Assembly (NCBI GenBank): GCA_009823395.1
Contig: CM020512.1
Location: 12,455,905-12,519,904, forward strand
Direction of reading: 5' to 3'
From: Thamnaconus septentrionalis
Lineage: Eukaryota > Chordata > Actinopteri > Tetraodontiformes > Monacanthidae
Length of the DNA stretch: 64,000 nucleotides
The notes under the pieces are model-generated. The model ran no database searches and was not told where the DNA came from. It was given only the letters and a program-made list of their open reading frames with translations. The first letter of the stretch is position 1; every line of letters begins with the position of its first letter. Position numbers and translations under genes: made by a program. Below are positions 36,776 to 60,262 of the stretch, in pieces.

Positions 36776-37383
36776 TTGCAGGCGTTGGCAGAGGTCGGGG
36801 GTCATCGGGGGTCGCGTCGCTCTCTCCTTCTCCATGGCCTCAAAGTTGGACTTCATCTGAACAGCAGGAGCAGCAGGAGGGTGAAGATGATGAAACACAC
36901 CTTTACACCTTTCCTTTCCAAGCCAAAGATCTTGAGACAAACACATTCAGTCAGGAGTGGGAACCCACCTCGTTCAGGAGCTCCGCCATGTCCTCGTCGG
37001 CCGAGCCTGGGTTCCTGGTGCCCATGTTGACCATCTTGGGTGCTACCTTGGCCACCGGCAGCCTCTGAGGAGCTGAAGGAACAATAAATGGCTCATTACC
37101 AGCTCAAAATAAATAACTGGACACATTTATTCCATTATCAGACTATCAGCCAGAGCGCTGGCGACCCACCTTCGCCAGCGCTCTGGCTGATAGGCTTCTT
37201 GGGGGTCTTACTGGGGGCTGACATGAAGGAGGGGGGCGTGGCGTCGACCTCCTGCCCCTCCCGGGCCTTCGTCGGGTTGTACTCATGCCCGCCGTAGTTG
37301 GCATCGAAGAACTTCTTGAACCACTGGACAAACTCAAAGTTGTCCTGGAACTTCCCCTTCACCAGCTTGTCCACAGGGATGAT
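36776..37383 (-). pseudogene. Partial mapre1 duplicate lacking CH exons and EB tail
   Basis: Downstream copy of the 3' part of mapre1. An exon at 37383-37170 reads [20 protein letters not shown] and further, with intact splice sites. An exon at 37072-36969 matches the 110-nt mapre1 exon but is 104 nt (two codons fewer, frame kept). The next exon starts at 36858 and reads MKSNFEAMEKER, then leaves the EB1 frame inside a short GGGGTCATC-type repeat. The EB homology region ([10 protein letters not shown]) and acidic tail are lost and no start-codon or CH exons precede it. Flanking intron text to about 37640 is also duplicated. It is either dead or an alternative 3' end of mapre1. Confidence 0.75.
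37143..37193. repeat. Perfect 22-bp inverted repeat across a splice donor
   Basis: Arms 37143-37164 and 37172-37193 are exact reverse complements with a 7-base loop (cccacct). The right arm is the exon end of the mapre1 duplicate; the left arm lies in the intron where true mapre1 has unrelated text. The donor GT sits in the loop. Confidence 0.95.
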
Positions 37384-37781
37384 CTGGAGAGACACACGCA
37401 GGCCCAGTGAGGTACTGCGTCTTTCACTGTGAAATTGGCCAGCACAGATAGTTAGCTGGTGCTGCTGGCTAATTGGCACTGTGGATGTTCAGAGTGCTAG
37501 CGTCGTAGTGTTACACACACGTGCGCACGCACACAAACGCGCGCACACACACACACACGCACGGGTTAAAAGGGGATTAATGGGTGAACTGGCTTGAACG
37601 TGCTTCACATTGCCGCACTTCACTTCTTGCTGGAGATGAACTGTGAAAGGGCTGCTGCATCAGAACAGCTTTATATATTTTTTTTCTTTATATACATTTT
37701 GTTGCATGGAATTCTTACGTATACATTTTCTCATTGGAATTTACATATATGTTAGTCAATTATGTTTGGCATTATGTTTGG

Positions 37782-37840
37782 GGCGGTACGAGACGTGCGA
37801 GGCGGCTGGGCTGCGGTGCAGCTCTGTGCTGGTCTCTGTG
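37782..37840 (+). repeat. Copy of an acss2 upstream segment
   Basis: The phrase 'ggctgggctgcggtgcagctctgtg' and flanks match 35088-35150 in the acss2 promoter region at roughly nine of ten bases. It lies just beyond the mapre1 duplicate. Confidence 0.65.
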
Positions 37841-38829
37841 TGGTCCCGCACGCACGCAAGATTTTTTTTTTCCCCCAGGAGGAAATAGAGATAACCACAA
37901 CCCGGACTCTTTTGATTGGTCCCTGTAACAACCTTCTTGTTTTAGGTCATCTTGTTGATTTCCCATCGAGAGCGCGACATGCGCCACCATCGGTCACCTA
38001 GGGGAAATGAATTACCTAGTAGTCATTTAATAGTACATCATTTAGAATGATGATTAACACGTGCTGTCACAAGCAACCAACTTGGGGGTTTTTGCCAACT
38101 TTGGCAAATTGTCAACACTGCAAGCAGCCAGGAAGCGGAGACTTTGAAAGTCCACTTTTGAAGGCTTGGATTACACATATAAAATACTTTACATTTAGCC
38201 TAAGAAATCTAGGGTATATAAAACTATAGCACCTTTCAGTCCATGAAGTGCAGCTCAAAGTGCTTTGCAGATTGTAACAGGAAAATGTACAATTTATTGA
38301 CATAGAAAAAATGGTAAGTAAAAACATCAAATAATAGAAACATGTAAAACTTCACTATAAGAACAAAACACTCTCAGCAGTGCGGACATGAACAACAGCA
38401 CTGAAATTTTAAAACTAGAGTGAAGAAACTTGAGCTGTGTTTTATGTTACCCACAGTTGCTACATATTGTAGCAACTCTACTGTTATTTTGGAGTGGGAT
38501 GCTCTCAAGTGCAGATGTTCTGTAAGTTCCTACCTGTTACGTTACCTGAGTGCACCTTGAGAGTTGGGCTAGGCGTGTGACTGGCTGAGAGGGGAAGGGG
38601 TGGGATGACAAGGTGAAAAAGACGTGTGTGTACGTGTATACTTAGACATGTATATATCTATGGTCTGAGCCCCCGGTGTGTGAGTGAGATGAGACTATAT
38701 TAATAGTGAGTCATAAAATAGCTGCTTATTAATTATTATTATTTTATTAATGCTTAATAGCTTAATTTCAGTGTCATTTCAATAGAGCTAAATACCGTAG
38801 GGCTTCAAAGACATTTTGTTGTAACTTTG

Positions 38830-38965
38830 CTTTTGCTCACTTTCAATAGACATCAAATCACACGTTTTACATGAATCCTATGACATTTTTTCCTCCCATC
38901 AGGTGGGTCACCAAACACTTCATCCAACTGCTCCCGCCCTATCAAATTTTAGAAGCCATTGTGGC
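38830..38965 (+). mobile_element. hAT-like MITE fragment
   Basis: Contains 'aggtgggtcaccaaacacttcatcc' and 'attttagaagccattgtggcc', shared with the copy at 63092-63343. It lacks clear terminal repeats. Confidence 0.6.
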
Positions 38966-39370
38966 CTACAAGTCAAAAAGATAGTCCATCCGTGACCTCG
39001 ACCCTATAAACTGACAAGGTTTAATGCTAATGCTAATCAGACATTTTCATTTTCACCCTTAACTCAACAGTTTTGTCTCCGAGCTCCACCAGCTTCCACT
39101 CGACTGTGGAGGACACACACGTACACAGATGTAGTCTGTCAGCAAAACTCCACTGGAACTTCATGATGTGTCATAAGTGTCACTACACTTGTCACAACCT
39201 CCAGACAGGAAGTTGGGAGATTTTGGGTGGGAGGGTGAGAGTGGGCGGGGTCGGCATCAACCAATCAGGTGCTGGCGCTGCTTTTGGGAGCATCTTCACC
39301 TCCTCACTCAGTGCCCCCTACAGACGGCATTGGAACATATCAGAAGCTCCAAAAAAATACCTCCAACGGT

Positions 39371-39380
39371 TTTATTTATT
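39371..39380 (-). terminator. mapre1: mapre1 polyadenylation signals (putative)
   Basis: Overlapping AATAAA motifs on the minus strand with a T-rich downstream stretch, about 1.35 kb after the mapre1 stop. The intervening 3' UTR includes a very long (CA)n tract. Confidence 0.4.
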
Positions 39381-40302
39381 TCCAGAACACATAAAAAATA
39401 TGACAATACAAACATCTGCCCCAACAACAGCTACACAAAGGAAAATACAAAATAAGCTTTGACTCATGAAAAACTATTGGTTCCAATAAGGCCATTGATT
39501 GACTGATTGATTTATTAAGTGAAAGGTTGTCAAAAAAAAGGAAAGAAAAAAAAAGGCTTTGCTGTCGCAGCTCTGCTCACAGTTGGAAGACCGCCAAACC
39601 GCCTCCAGGGGGCGCACTGATTGGCTGGCGGCTGATTAAGGCATCAGGAGTCAATGGACCTCCGGACAAGACACAACAACAACGTGAAACCACAATAACA
39701 ACACACACTGCATTCTGGTTCTTAAAGCCGCGTGTCGCTCGTGTTTCCACACTGCTCCACTCCTGGGAGTGAGGGTTGTGAGGGGGAGGGGAGGAGTGGG
39801 CGGAGCCTAACCGCCACCCACTTCCTGTTTGTCGTCCGGCCCACAGGGACAGACGACAAACGTGCGAGAAAAAAAATCTCTGCAACAGCTGAAATGAACA
39901 GCAAGGAGGAGGAAGAAGAAGAAGAAGAAAACAAAGACATTTGTTTTTGAAAGTTTGGAAGTCCCGCCAGTGAAGAGAAGCTCTTCTGGGCGGCGCCAGG
40001 AAAAAGTTCCCGCTCGCCGTCACGTCCCGAGCTACTGCCGTCCCCCCTCAGCGCCGGAAACAAGGCGACTGGAAGACCAAGACGCTCGCAGCACTTGTGG
40101 CCTTCAGATGTGACCCGAAAGCAGGTCAAAGTGACGCCCCTCTGGTTGGACCTGGGCGTCTTTCCTCACAGTTATCTACAGAGGGCGCCAACGAGAGAGG
40201 CACAAAATGGCAGCAGTGGCGCTGAAGGAAAACGGCGGCGATTCGCACGGGACGAGACGTTGCTTTTCGATTAGTTTCACACTCACACACATTCACATGT
40301 AC

Positions 40303-40415
<113 letters not shown>

Positions 40416-40728
40416 CATCACTGTGTTTACACACTTGAGTCCGCTTACGAAAACCAGGTGACTGGTCTGATTTCATCTGGGAGGAGGAGGCTTCGAACCG
40501 ATGCTTTAATTCTGAAAGGAGGATGAGCGCTGGAGGCGACAGGAAGGAAGGAGTCCGGCGGGTGTGTCTGGGTGTCGGTCGGTGTGTGTGTGTGTGTGTG
40601 TGTGTGGGTGTCTGGGTGTGTGTGTGAGTGTTTCGGGGGGCGGGGGGATCAAATCCAGATCAAGTTTGGCGGTGGTGGCGTAAGGAGGGAGCTTGAGGTG
40701 CGGCTGCAGTCCATCGCCGTGGTGGAAG

Positions 40729-42286
40729 TTAAAACTCCTCCTGCTCCTCAGCGTCCGGGATGGCGAAACCCTCCTGGACACACACACACAGACAGAGTGG
40801 CGGTTTCAACAACAACAACAAAATTTTCCTGAAGACGACGCCCACAACTAGAAACATGCTAAATTAGCACTGAGTTGGGGAAGCTGACAGGCTATAAGAC
40901 CAAGTGGGGCTTTCAGCTTGGCTGACCGGCCGCATTCCAATCCTCTGTAGGAATCCACAGAGGAGGAGGCGGCGGCGACGGCGGTAGCTGCAGCAGGAGC
41001 AGCTGTCATCGTGTTGACCGACTTACAAGCGGGTTGAAGCTGTTGGTCTGGGCACCAGACTGGAGAAGCTCCAGGATCTCAAGGATCTCCAACATCACCA
41101 ATGCCAGGAGGACAGGTGGTGTGGGACTAGTTTCAGCAGTGGATGGATACAAATATGCCCCAGTAGGTCCGAATGTGACATCGCTGCCTCCATCATCATC
41201 ATTATTATTATTATTATTAATTGTTCAACAATCTAGAGAGACTCACATCTGTGGCGTAGAGGATGTCCATGATCCTCATTAGCGTCTGGTCCTCCTCTCC
41301 TTCCTTCTCCTGGCAGATGACCTCGATGTTTCGCAGCTTCCCAAAGTAAAAGTCTCTCTCCTTCTCCATGTCCTGGATGGTGGACCTCAGCATCTCCATC
41401 TGCACAGCAGGAGCAGCAGGAGGAGGAGGAGGAGGAGGAAACACACATTTTACAGTCGTCCTTCCTGAGACAAAGATCTTGAGACAAACGCATTCAGCCG
41501 TGAGTGGGCGCCCACCTCGTTCAGGAGCTCTGCCCTCTCCTCGTCACCCATGCCCGAGCCCAGCTTCCTGGCGCCCACGTTGACCATCTTGGGTGCTACC
41601 TTGGCCACCGGCGGCCTCTGAGGAGCTGAAGAGACAATAAATGGCTCATTACCAGCTCAGAATCAACAACTGGACACATTTATTCCATTATTAAAATACA
41701 TGGCCCCGCTCCCCCGAGGTGACCCACCTGTGACTGCGCTCTGGCTGAAGGGCTTCTTGGCGGCCTTGCTGGGGGCTGACATGGCTGAGGGGGGCGTGGC
41801 CACGGCATCCTGCCCTTCCCGGGCCTTCGTCGGGTTGTAGTCGTGCCCGTCGTAGTTGGCGTCGAAGAACTTCTTGAACCACTGGACGAACTCAAAGTTG
41901 TCCTGGAACTTCCCCTTCACCAGCTTGTCCACAGGGATGATCTGGAGAGACACACGCAGGCCCAGTGAGGTACTGCGGTACTGCGTCTTTCCCTGTGAAG
42001 TTGGCCAGCACAGAGCGCCCGGTGCTGCTGGCTAACTGGCACTGTGGATGTTCAAAGAGCTGGCGCCGCAGCGTTACACACCGTGACCGACTGCAATGAC
42101 GTGTAACATGTACAGAGGGGAGACGTCGCAGCTGCACAACAACTACAACAGCACAGACACACAACCTGACAGAAGTCCAAAATTAGCATGGGAGTCCTTC
42201 CAAAGAGGGAAACTTTGGCACGTTAGCAATGGAAAGAAAATTAGGTCAGTGACAAGCGCACACATCGCGCGCGCACACACGCACAC

Positions 42287-42371
<85 letters not shown>

Positions 42372-42871
42372 TTATAAGGGGATTAATAGGTGAACTGGTG
42401 GCAGAACGCTGAGTCATGATGCAGTTCCTCAACAATGCTGCTGCAAGCTAAACTGGACACACCCCGGCCGACGATGCAGAGGCCCTCCCATCACAGTGCA
42501 AGGTGCAAACGTCACCAACGCTTCTCCAGGATTCTCCCACAGCTGCTGCGAGTTGCCAAATCGAGTTGTGTCACCTCTCGTCTTTCTGGGCAACAGACAC
42601 TGCAGCTCAACACTGTGCTAACTGGGCTAACCAGCTGCCTGGATTCTGAGTCTCTTCCCCTTCTGGTCATCTAAACTCTACAACACATCCCCACACCGCC
42701 ACCTGGTGGCCTGGTCTTCTAAGCCGTTTCAAGCCGTTTACACTCCTAGTGGTCTTAAGGACACACAACATCAGCAATGAGCAGCAAACAAAGAAACGCA
42801 ATCACAAATGGTCCCGATCCAGAAAGTGCAGCAGGAAACAAGTTCAACAGTACACTGACCCCCACAGGAGG

Positions 42872-42909
<38 letters not shown>

Positions 42910-43269
42910 CTCTGACCTTTTCCACCCCCATCCTTTTGAAGGCAGCCTGCAGCAGCTTGAAGTTGTGGATGTATTCATGCTCCAGCTTGGCGCCAAACTT
43001 CACCTTCTTCAGCACCACCGAGTTGTGAAACAGCATGTCCATGAACTGACAGTAGGCGGCACCTTTGGAAACACACACAGACACCAGAGAGTCAGAGACC
43101 TGGCTTTCCCCTCCCCACATCGGGTTTAACCAACCAATCAGCTCTCACCTGTGCACAGCATCTCGATCTTGGTCAGGTTGATCTGCAGCGAGTCGTTGAT
43201 CCACACCAGCATGTCGTGGCGACTCAAGTTGTCGCTGGTCACCGAGGTGGAGAACACGTTCACAGCCAT
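40729..43269 (-). CDS. mapre1: Microtubule plus-end-binding protein EB1
   Basis: Tracks growing microtubule plus ends and recruits other tip proteins. Six coding exons on the minus strand: 43269-43149, 43062-42917, 41941-41728, 41625-41516, 41399-41247, 40773-40729; they close to 262 residues. The CH domain covers residues 1 to about 125 ([70 protein letters not shown]). A basic/SP-rich linker is followed by the coiled-coil EB homology region ([19 protein letters not shown]). The usual acidic EEY/F end is replaced here by AEEQEEF, the fish form of the tail that binds CAP-Gly proteins. A non-coding first exon ends with a donor at about 44764. Confidence 0.96.
42292..42369 (+). repeat. (CA)n microsatellite, mapre1 intron
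   Basis: About 38 CA units preceded by GC/CA mixed sequence. The corresponding tract in the duplicate at 37500-37560 is far shorter. Confidence 0.95.
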
Positions 43270-43373
43270 CGTCGTTCGTCTGCTGACCAACAACAACAGA
43301 AAAAAACCCACTCTCAGTCTTGTTTATTGTCTGCTCTGCTGTGCATCAACAGCCCTGAAGTAATATTCTAGCT

Positions 43374-43717
43374 CAGGGGAGGGAAAACCCTTTGACTGGT
43401 GGGGACCACAATGGGTTCGTTCAAAAAAATTTGACCGAGCTGCCGGAGTCGGAGGACATGGATGGAGTGCTTTGGTGACCCACCTCATAGGAGAAAAAAA
43501 ATATAAAGGAATATTAAAAATGAACAAAAGCGTTACAGCAAAATATGCGTCTTTGAAGCCAAACAGTATTTAGCTCTTTATCGAAATGACTCTGCAAACG
43601 CCGATTTTTTTTTTGGATGAAATACAGCTATTTTATGACTCACCGACTATTAAAATCATTTATTAAAAAGCTTAAGCGGCCGCATATGGCCCCCAGGCTG
43701 TAGTTTGCCCACGCCTG
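43374..43717 (-). mobile_element. Complete hAT-like MITE with 8-bp target duplication
   Basis: Ends are 'caggggagggaaaac' and, reversed, 'caggcgtgggcaaac'. Flanks are ttctagct (43366-43373) and ttctagtt (43718-43725), an 8-bp duplication with one mismatch as hAT elements make. It has no transposase frame. It sits in the first mapre1 intron. Confidence 0.8.
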
Positions 43718-44763
43718 TTCTAGTTGCAGTTCTCAACATGAACGTCACTCAACAGATCCTCTTCACAAAAACAATGCCGTTGATGTCCCTTCTTTGGTGT
43801 TGTGACCTCTGCATCCGTGACCCCTCCCGCAAGCACGGCCTGCCTCATCCTTGCACTCCTACCTCACAGTGTCTGCGTTCAGCAGTCTTCCTTGTGTTTC
43901 TAGCTCTCAAACTGAGGGAGACCACGACAGAGCAGCAGCACGCCCCCTGGTGGCTGGCAGTGGGCGATCGGCTCGGTTTACCGAAGCCATGTGTGCTCTT
44001 CAACAATGCCAGGCATGTCATACATACACTGAGTGAGACTGGCAGCTTCCACGCCACTCCATCATCGGTCTTAAAAATAAAAATAAAACACACACACACA
44101 ACTAAACCGAATCCACCATCCACCCGTTCAGTTTTCATTTAAACTACACCAATAGAAAAAAGAAAAGAAAAAAAACAGTGGGAATTGCTGCTAAATGGCA
44201 AATAACGTGAGACTTTGAAGTGCTCTTCAACGCAACAAGTCATGACAACAACGACGCTGAAAAAAACAAAATGAGGAAGTCTGGACGTATAAAAAGTAAG
44301 AATACTTTTAACATAATGAATGTTCATTAAATGGTGATTTACATTTAAACCTCCAGCCTCTTAGTTTTTTAAACGACACGAATAATTCCCGGTTCTCAGA
44401 CTGGCATCGAACTGTCTTGTACTATTCCTTTTTTTTTTTTCTTTTGTTAAGTTTTCTAGTACTAGGCCCAATAAAACAAGCGAGTCGACATAAAACATAA
44501 ACAACGACATTTGTCTTCGTTATTTAATCTAAGAAAAAAAAGTCAAGCGGCCGAGTTAATAAGCACCAGGCTGTCGCCGCCGCTCTGCTGCTTGTGTTTA
44601 TGTGGAGATTCTGTGTCACAAGTCTGGAACATTCCTGCTAGCAGCGCTTAGCTTGGAGCAACAGGGCCCCGCCGGCACGGTGCTAACGGTCTCCCCTTAG
44701 CCGGGCAACCAAAATTAAGATAGTTTCTCCAAAGAAACAAACGGATTTAACAGCGTCATATAC

Positions 44764-45110
44764 CTGACGACCGCACCGGCGACTCCTCGCTTATTCTAAC
44801 GAGAGCACATTTTAATGGGAACCCGGGTGTACGGGAGCCGCCTGTCACGGTGCTAATCGCCGGGGTAATGCGGGAGACGCATTTCCCCGCCCCGCCTGTG
44901 TGTTCTGTCTAGCTGCCGTTAGCTTAGAGCGAAAAACAGACAGGCATGGCTTTGGTGACCACGTTTTAGATTTGTTCGGATTGGGGTTCGGACCAGCAGA
45001 GCAACCAGTGACGCTGGTGCGGATGTTTGGGCCGGCCTCGGGGCGGAACCTCCAGGATAAGCCCAACACACAAGCTAACGGTCGCAGCCGCTGCTAGCCG
45101 CCTCAGCCGC
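44764..45110 (-). promoter_or_regulatory. mapre1: mapre1 promoter and non-coding exon (putative)
   Basis: A minus-strand donor (CAG|GTATATG) at 44764 within CpG-rich text pairs with an acceptor ahead of the mapre1 ATG at about 43280. The exact start is unknown. Confidence 0.5.
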
Positions 45111-45359
45111 CGCTTCACATGCCGTCGAAACGCCACCGCTTCCGGGCGGTTTACTACCCACCTGGGTCGGATCCGCTCTCACTCTTGTCGATGACTCGTT
45201 TTCTTAATTATTTTCTGGACTCGAATCCTCCGTCATACGACGCCTCCCCGAACACCGATACAGCGCTAAGTCCACTTCTGCTTTCTTCTGTTCTCTCCTC
45301 CACTTGTCGCCACTTTCCTCCTCTACCGGCAGCGGAAGAGCGGGGTTGGTGACGTCATG

Positions 45360-46268
45360 ATGTAAGCGGGTCACGCCTAGAACATGGATCCGATCCGCCC
45401 TGAGAGGCACAATTTCATATACGCAAAATGAGATTTTCCCAAATCCTTTACCAGGTTTTCTGTTAGAAACGTTTCTGGGAGAATCTTAATTTGTGCATGA
45501 ATACTATGGAAATAATACACATTAAGGGAAGTGACTTTACGCTGCAATACGTTCCTGACTTGTCATTAATAGACCTGTTAAAATAAAATAAAAAGTTTTA
45601 AGTTTTAAGAAGAACTTGTCTGCGAGGCAGCAGTGACTGTGACTGGGGTTGCCAACCGTCCCTTGAAATACAGCATTTGACAATGAAATAGTGCCTCTCG
45701 TTTTGAATCAATACGGGACGGGGTTTGTCTTGAACGGAAATTTATTTTCGAAGCAAAATCACGTTCGTTTCCATAGTTTGCGCTCGAAACCGTAACCTAC
45801 GTAGCTGCAGGCAATACCATTGCACAACCCATTCACAACAACTGCGTACCTGCTGCGTAGAATAGGCTATGAATCGGGATTGCGTGTTCTTTTCAGCTTT
45901 ATTTGTTTAATTCCTTTGTAAAAAGCCATCCATCCTGCACTTTATTTATTGTTGTGTAAAAATATGTTCAATTAAAAGATTTCAATACAATTTAAACATT
46001 CATCTTATTTCTAATGGCTGTTGGGAACAAAGTAGTTCAAACTTTGTGAAGCTGTTTGAAAGCCTGTTTTAAGTTATAATTTACCAATCAATACTAGTGA
46101 GCCACTGGCCTTTGATGGTCATGACCCAGAGCACTGCTGGAGGCTTCCTTCATTTTTCAAAACCAGGATGGTAACACTAACAGTGACACCTGCTGACCTG
46201 GAGCTCTAAAGTGTTCGCAATGCCAACGTTGTGACAGAAAAATTAGGATTTGTGTATTTGATTGGTGA

Positions 46269-46299
<31 letters not shown>

Positions 46300-46760
46300 G
46301 ACACAAACAATACTTAGCATTTAAAAAAAAACTATATTTACAAACAATGAATTGCAACAACCTTAAAAAACAGAACACCGTTCTAAGATGATCTGAAGAA
46401 CGTTTAAAAAACATTTAACCTTGCACGCACGTACGGCATGCACGCACACATACACAACAAATCCATTATACACATAACAAAACTTCTAGGTTTTCGTTTT
46501 TGAGGTAAAAAAAAAAAATATATTTCAGCTGCTTCAAAAGTGATGAAAATGAACACAGACGATTTCATTCAAGGAAATTAAAAAGTACTCTTGGATAAAA
46601 AGTGAGTCTTGCTCTGGAAACATCCAAAATGATTTGAGGTTCTGCTGTTATACCCCTTAGCACCCTTAGCACCTGAGTGAGGCAGCAACGTCCGCTGAGA
46701 CCAGATGGCCACATCTGATTGGCTGCAAGTCAGTGATTGGCTGAGGAAAGCAGCGGAGAG
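45360..46760. other. Spacer between mapre1 and the first dnmt3b copy
   Basis: No gene recognised. Holds a (TTA)n run near 46270-46300 and the dispersed repeat shared with 32760-32935. Confidence 0.5.
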
Positions 46761-46767
46761 GATGGAG

Positions 46768-46876
<109 letters not shown>

Positions 46877-46877
46877 C

Positions 46878-57397
<10,520 letters not shown>

Positions 57398-57479
57398 CTG
57401 CAGGGATGGCTGGGCGGACCCACACCTGCAAGCCCAGCCCCCGAAGTATGGAAACCCACAGCTTTCTTAAACATTAAAT

Positions 57480-60240
57480 AAATAAGTGAATTATTATAAC
57501 AGCGCAGTACAATGGGCCGGCGTTTCTTCACGCTTGGTTCCGACTGGACTGAAACCTGAAGTGATTCCTTCTTTGTTTAAATAAATAAATGAAACAATGA
57601 ACAAACAAAACACAAAGTCCATTCAGCGGAACTGGACTGGCACAGATGGACCACGTGTACTTCCGTAAGGAGAGACCAGCTTTCCCGCGAAAGCGCTGCG
57701 TTCAAGTTGCGTCAGAATTATCGCCCCTTACTCCAAATTAAAACAAAATAAAAGTAAATTAAGCAGCTGAAAAAGACAAACAAAAATGTTCTTCTATTGC
57801 TGTTTTAAAGGTTTGTCTTGTCATCACAAGTGAAAACTTGTGACTTGTTTAAATTATTACAACATCTTATCTTAAATAATTAGTCTTGTGTGTATTATTT
57901 ATATCACTGCATATTTTGTAAGATTATGAGTGCGAGGTAAATACCGTATAGTAAATGATAAACACATCTAAACATCTAGCTGTTTTAAAGACTCCGAGTC
58001 TGATTTCGTTAAAAAAAAAATAAAAAAAATAACACAACAAAACATTTCAAAATTACCATGAAGCCCCGAACACAACTGTTTGCATCCAATGGGACAAGTC
58101 GTTCCAGCCCCTTTTCTAAACCAATCAAATTAGAGCGGGGTTTCCCATGACCAATAAGAACCACTGTCGCTGTGGCGGCCATGTCCAGATACTGATCTGC
58201 GGTCAGTTTGGACTGCCGTACGGAGGATGACAAGCGAGGGGCGTCGCTCAGAACAGATTCGACTTCCGGTCCGGAGAGGAAGAGACGCCATTGTCATTGA
58301 CAACAATACGTTGTGATGGGCTGGCAGCTTGTATGATAAGGAGTTTTAACGACGACGACAACAACAACGACTATAAACGCCACACAAACCCTCATTCACG
58401 CAAAACACTGGATTTAAAAAGTGGAGGTTTAGCGAGTCTGGAGCAGCGGGGAAAACAGTTCCCTAATCAAAGTACTTTAAGTCCCCACTTCAGAGCTAGT
58501 CCAGTGCCTTCTTGAAAGTTCAATTGTGTTGTGTCAACGCAAAAGTCCATTCAAGCCCATGAACAAACGGGTCCAATGCACGAAACACCAAGCTCAATCC
58601 TTCACTAGCCGTTACCCCGAGGTAAAACACGTGCTGGCGTAGTTTGTCTCACAGAATCTTCAGAGTAATTAGCCAGCTACCACTGACTGTACATTAGCGT
58701 GCGAAGCTACACTCGACTAGCACCAACGAGAGCTAACACAACTTCTCGTATCTTCAAATTACCATAAATTCGAAGCCACACGTGGACAACTTGGCGCGTA
58801 ACTCGTAAAGTGGCTCAAAGGTTGATGACGAATCTTGCGAAAGGGGTCTATTCTTTTCCAATTGTGAACGTTTTGTCCACGGAGAGAGTAGCTGTACTCA
58901 CCTCGTGTGCGGATCCTCCAGGGTGTTTACAGAGCCGGTGTTGTATCGCGGTGGGCGGTCACATCCTGACTCCAGCCCACCTCTGACACTGCTAACTAGC
59001 CTGCTAGCTTAGCAATGCTAACGAGCTAATCTAGCCTCCTAGCTAAACTAGCGTCACCGCCGCACAACATAAAATTGGCTAATTTATTTGTCTGTTCGTA
59101 TTGTTCTAATAACACAACAATAAAACGCACTTTCGCGGACCGTGCGCTAAGTGTAACTGTCATTATTTGATCCTTGACTTAGCATGCTAAGCTAAGTACG
59201 CCTCGGCCAGCGCCAGTGAGCTCGAGCTACACGTTCCTTCACGTTTCAACCGATCCGTGGAACCGTCGACACATGAAACAACGTGGACACAAAAGTTATT
59301 ACTTTCCATCGACTCACATAGTTTTAATGTCATCAACTATAAACGCAGCACTTGGCTGAGATCTCCCAGCAGTAACCATACCAACCTGTCGATAAATTCG
59401 TTTAATGATGTGAAATTGATTTAATTTTTGCTTTATTTGACACTATTTGCTTTACATACATTTAGCCCTATTAAAATGTCTTGAAAAAATACAAAACAAA
59501 AACACGGGCAGTACACAAAGTAAAATATATTTTGGGGGAAACACAGGAAGGCACAAAAAACGTCCAGGGACCTTCGGTTCGCATTGCGGCCGTAACTCAG
59601 CCCGCACGAAGCTGGATTAGCCGGTACACAGCTGCTAAAGGGTGAAGCCTTCACCACGGTAAGTGTTTAAATTCTGCCTGTTTCGTAAAGTTTGCCGTTT
59701 ACTCTTCACTCCCCCACCAGCAAACTGAGGAAGTGAGGCTCAGCAGCGACGAAGAGTGTGACCAATCACAGCGGAGTGGGCCGGGCGGGTGCGTACACCG
59801 GCAAGGTTGGGGGTGGAGTGAAGTGAAACAGACCGTTTTCGCGGGATGCAGTAAATACGAGGAAACGAGCCGCGAGATACGCAAATCTAAAAAGCTTTCA
59901 CCGCGGAAAATCGTGTGTTGCTGCTCTGGAGGGGCCAGACATTGAATACAAAAGCCCGAAAATTAGTATAATAGGTGACCTTTTAAAGTTATTAAGTTAT
60001 TACTTGAAAACATCACATAATTATAGTTTCACGTTATAACATGAAATATTTAGGTTAGAACGTGAAAACAATCAAAAAGTAACACAACGTTATAATGTAT
60101 ATAACGTGAAATTGAGCACTTTTTTCTAGTTTGACTGCAATACGCTTCCGTAAAAGCTCACTCCGGTGTTTTTCCCCAATGCCCCTCCACAGACCCTTCA
60201 CCCCTCAGAGAATAAGAAGAAAGAAAAAAAACAAACACAC
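57480..60240. other. Upstream region of the first dnmt3b copy
   Basis: A minus-strand donor (CACGAG|GTGAGT) at 58902 in CpG-rich text pairs with the acceptor at 57398 and probably ends a non-coding first exon. The remainder has no recognised gene; around 59940-60150 are palindromic 'cacgttataa' motifs and a MITE end. Confidence 0.5.
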
Positions 60241-60256
60241 ACAGCTCTGCGTATTC

Positions 60257-60262
60257 TTTATT
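60257..60262 (-). terminator. dnmt3b: Polyadenylation signal of the second dnmt3b copy (putative)
   Basis: AATAAA on the minus strand, followed by a GT-rich stretch (TGTGTGTGTTTG). This gives a 3' UTR of about 1.8 kb after the stop at 62073. Confidence 0.5.
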
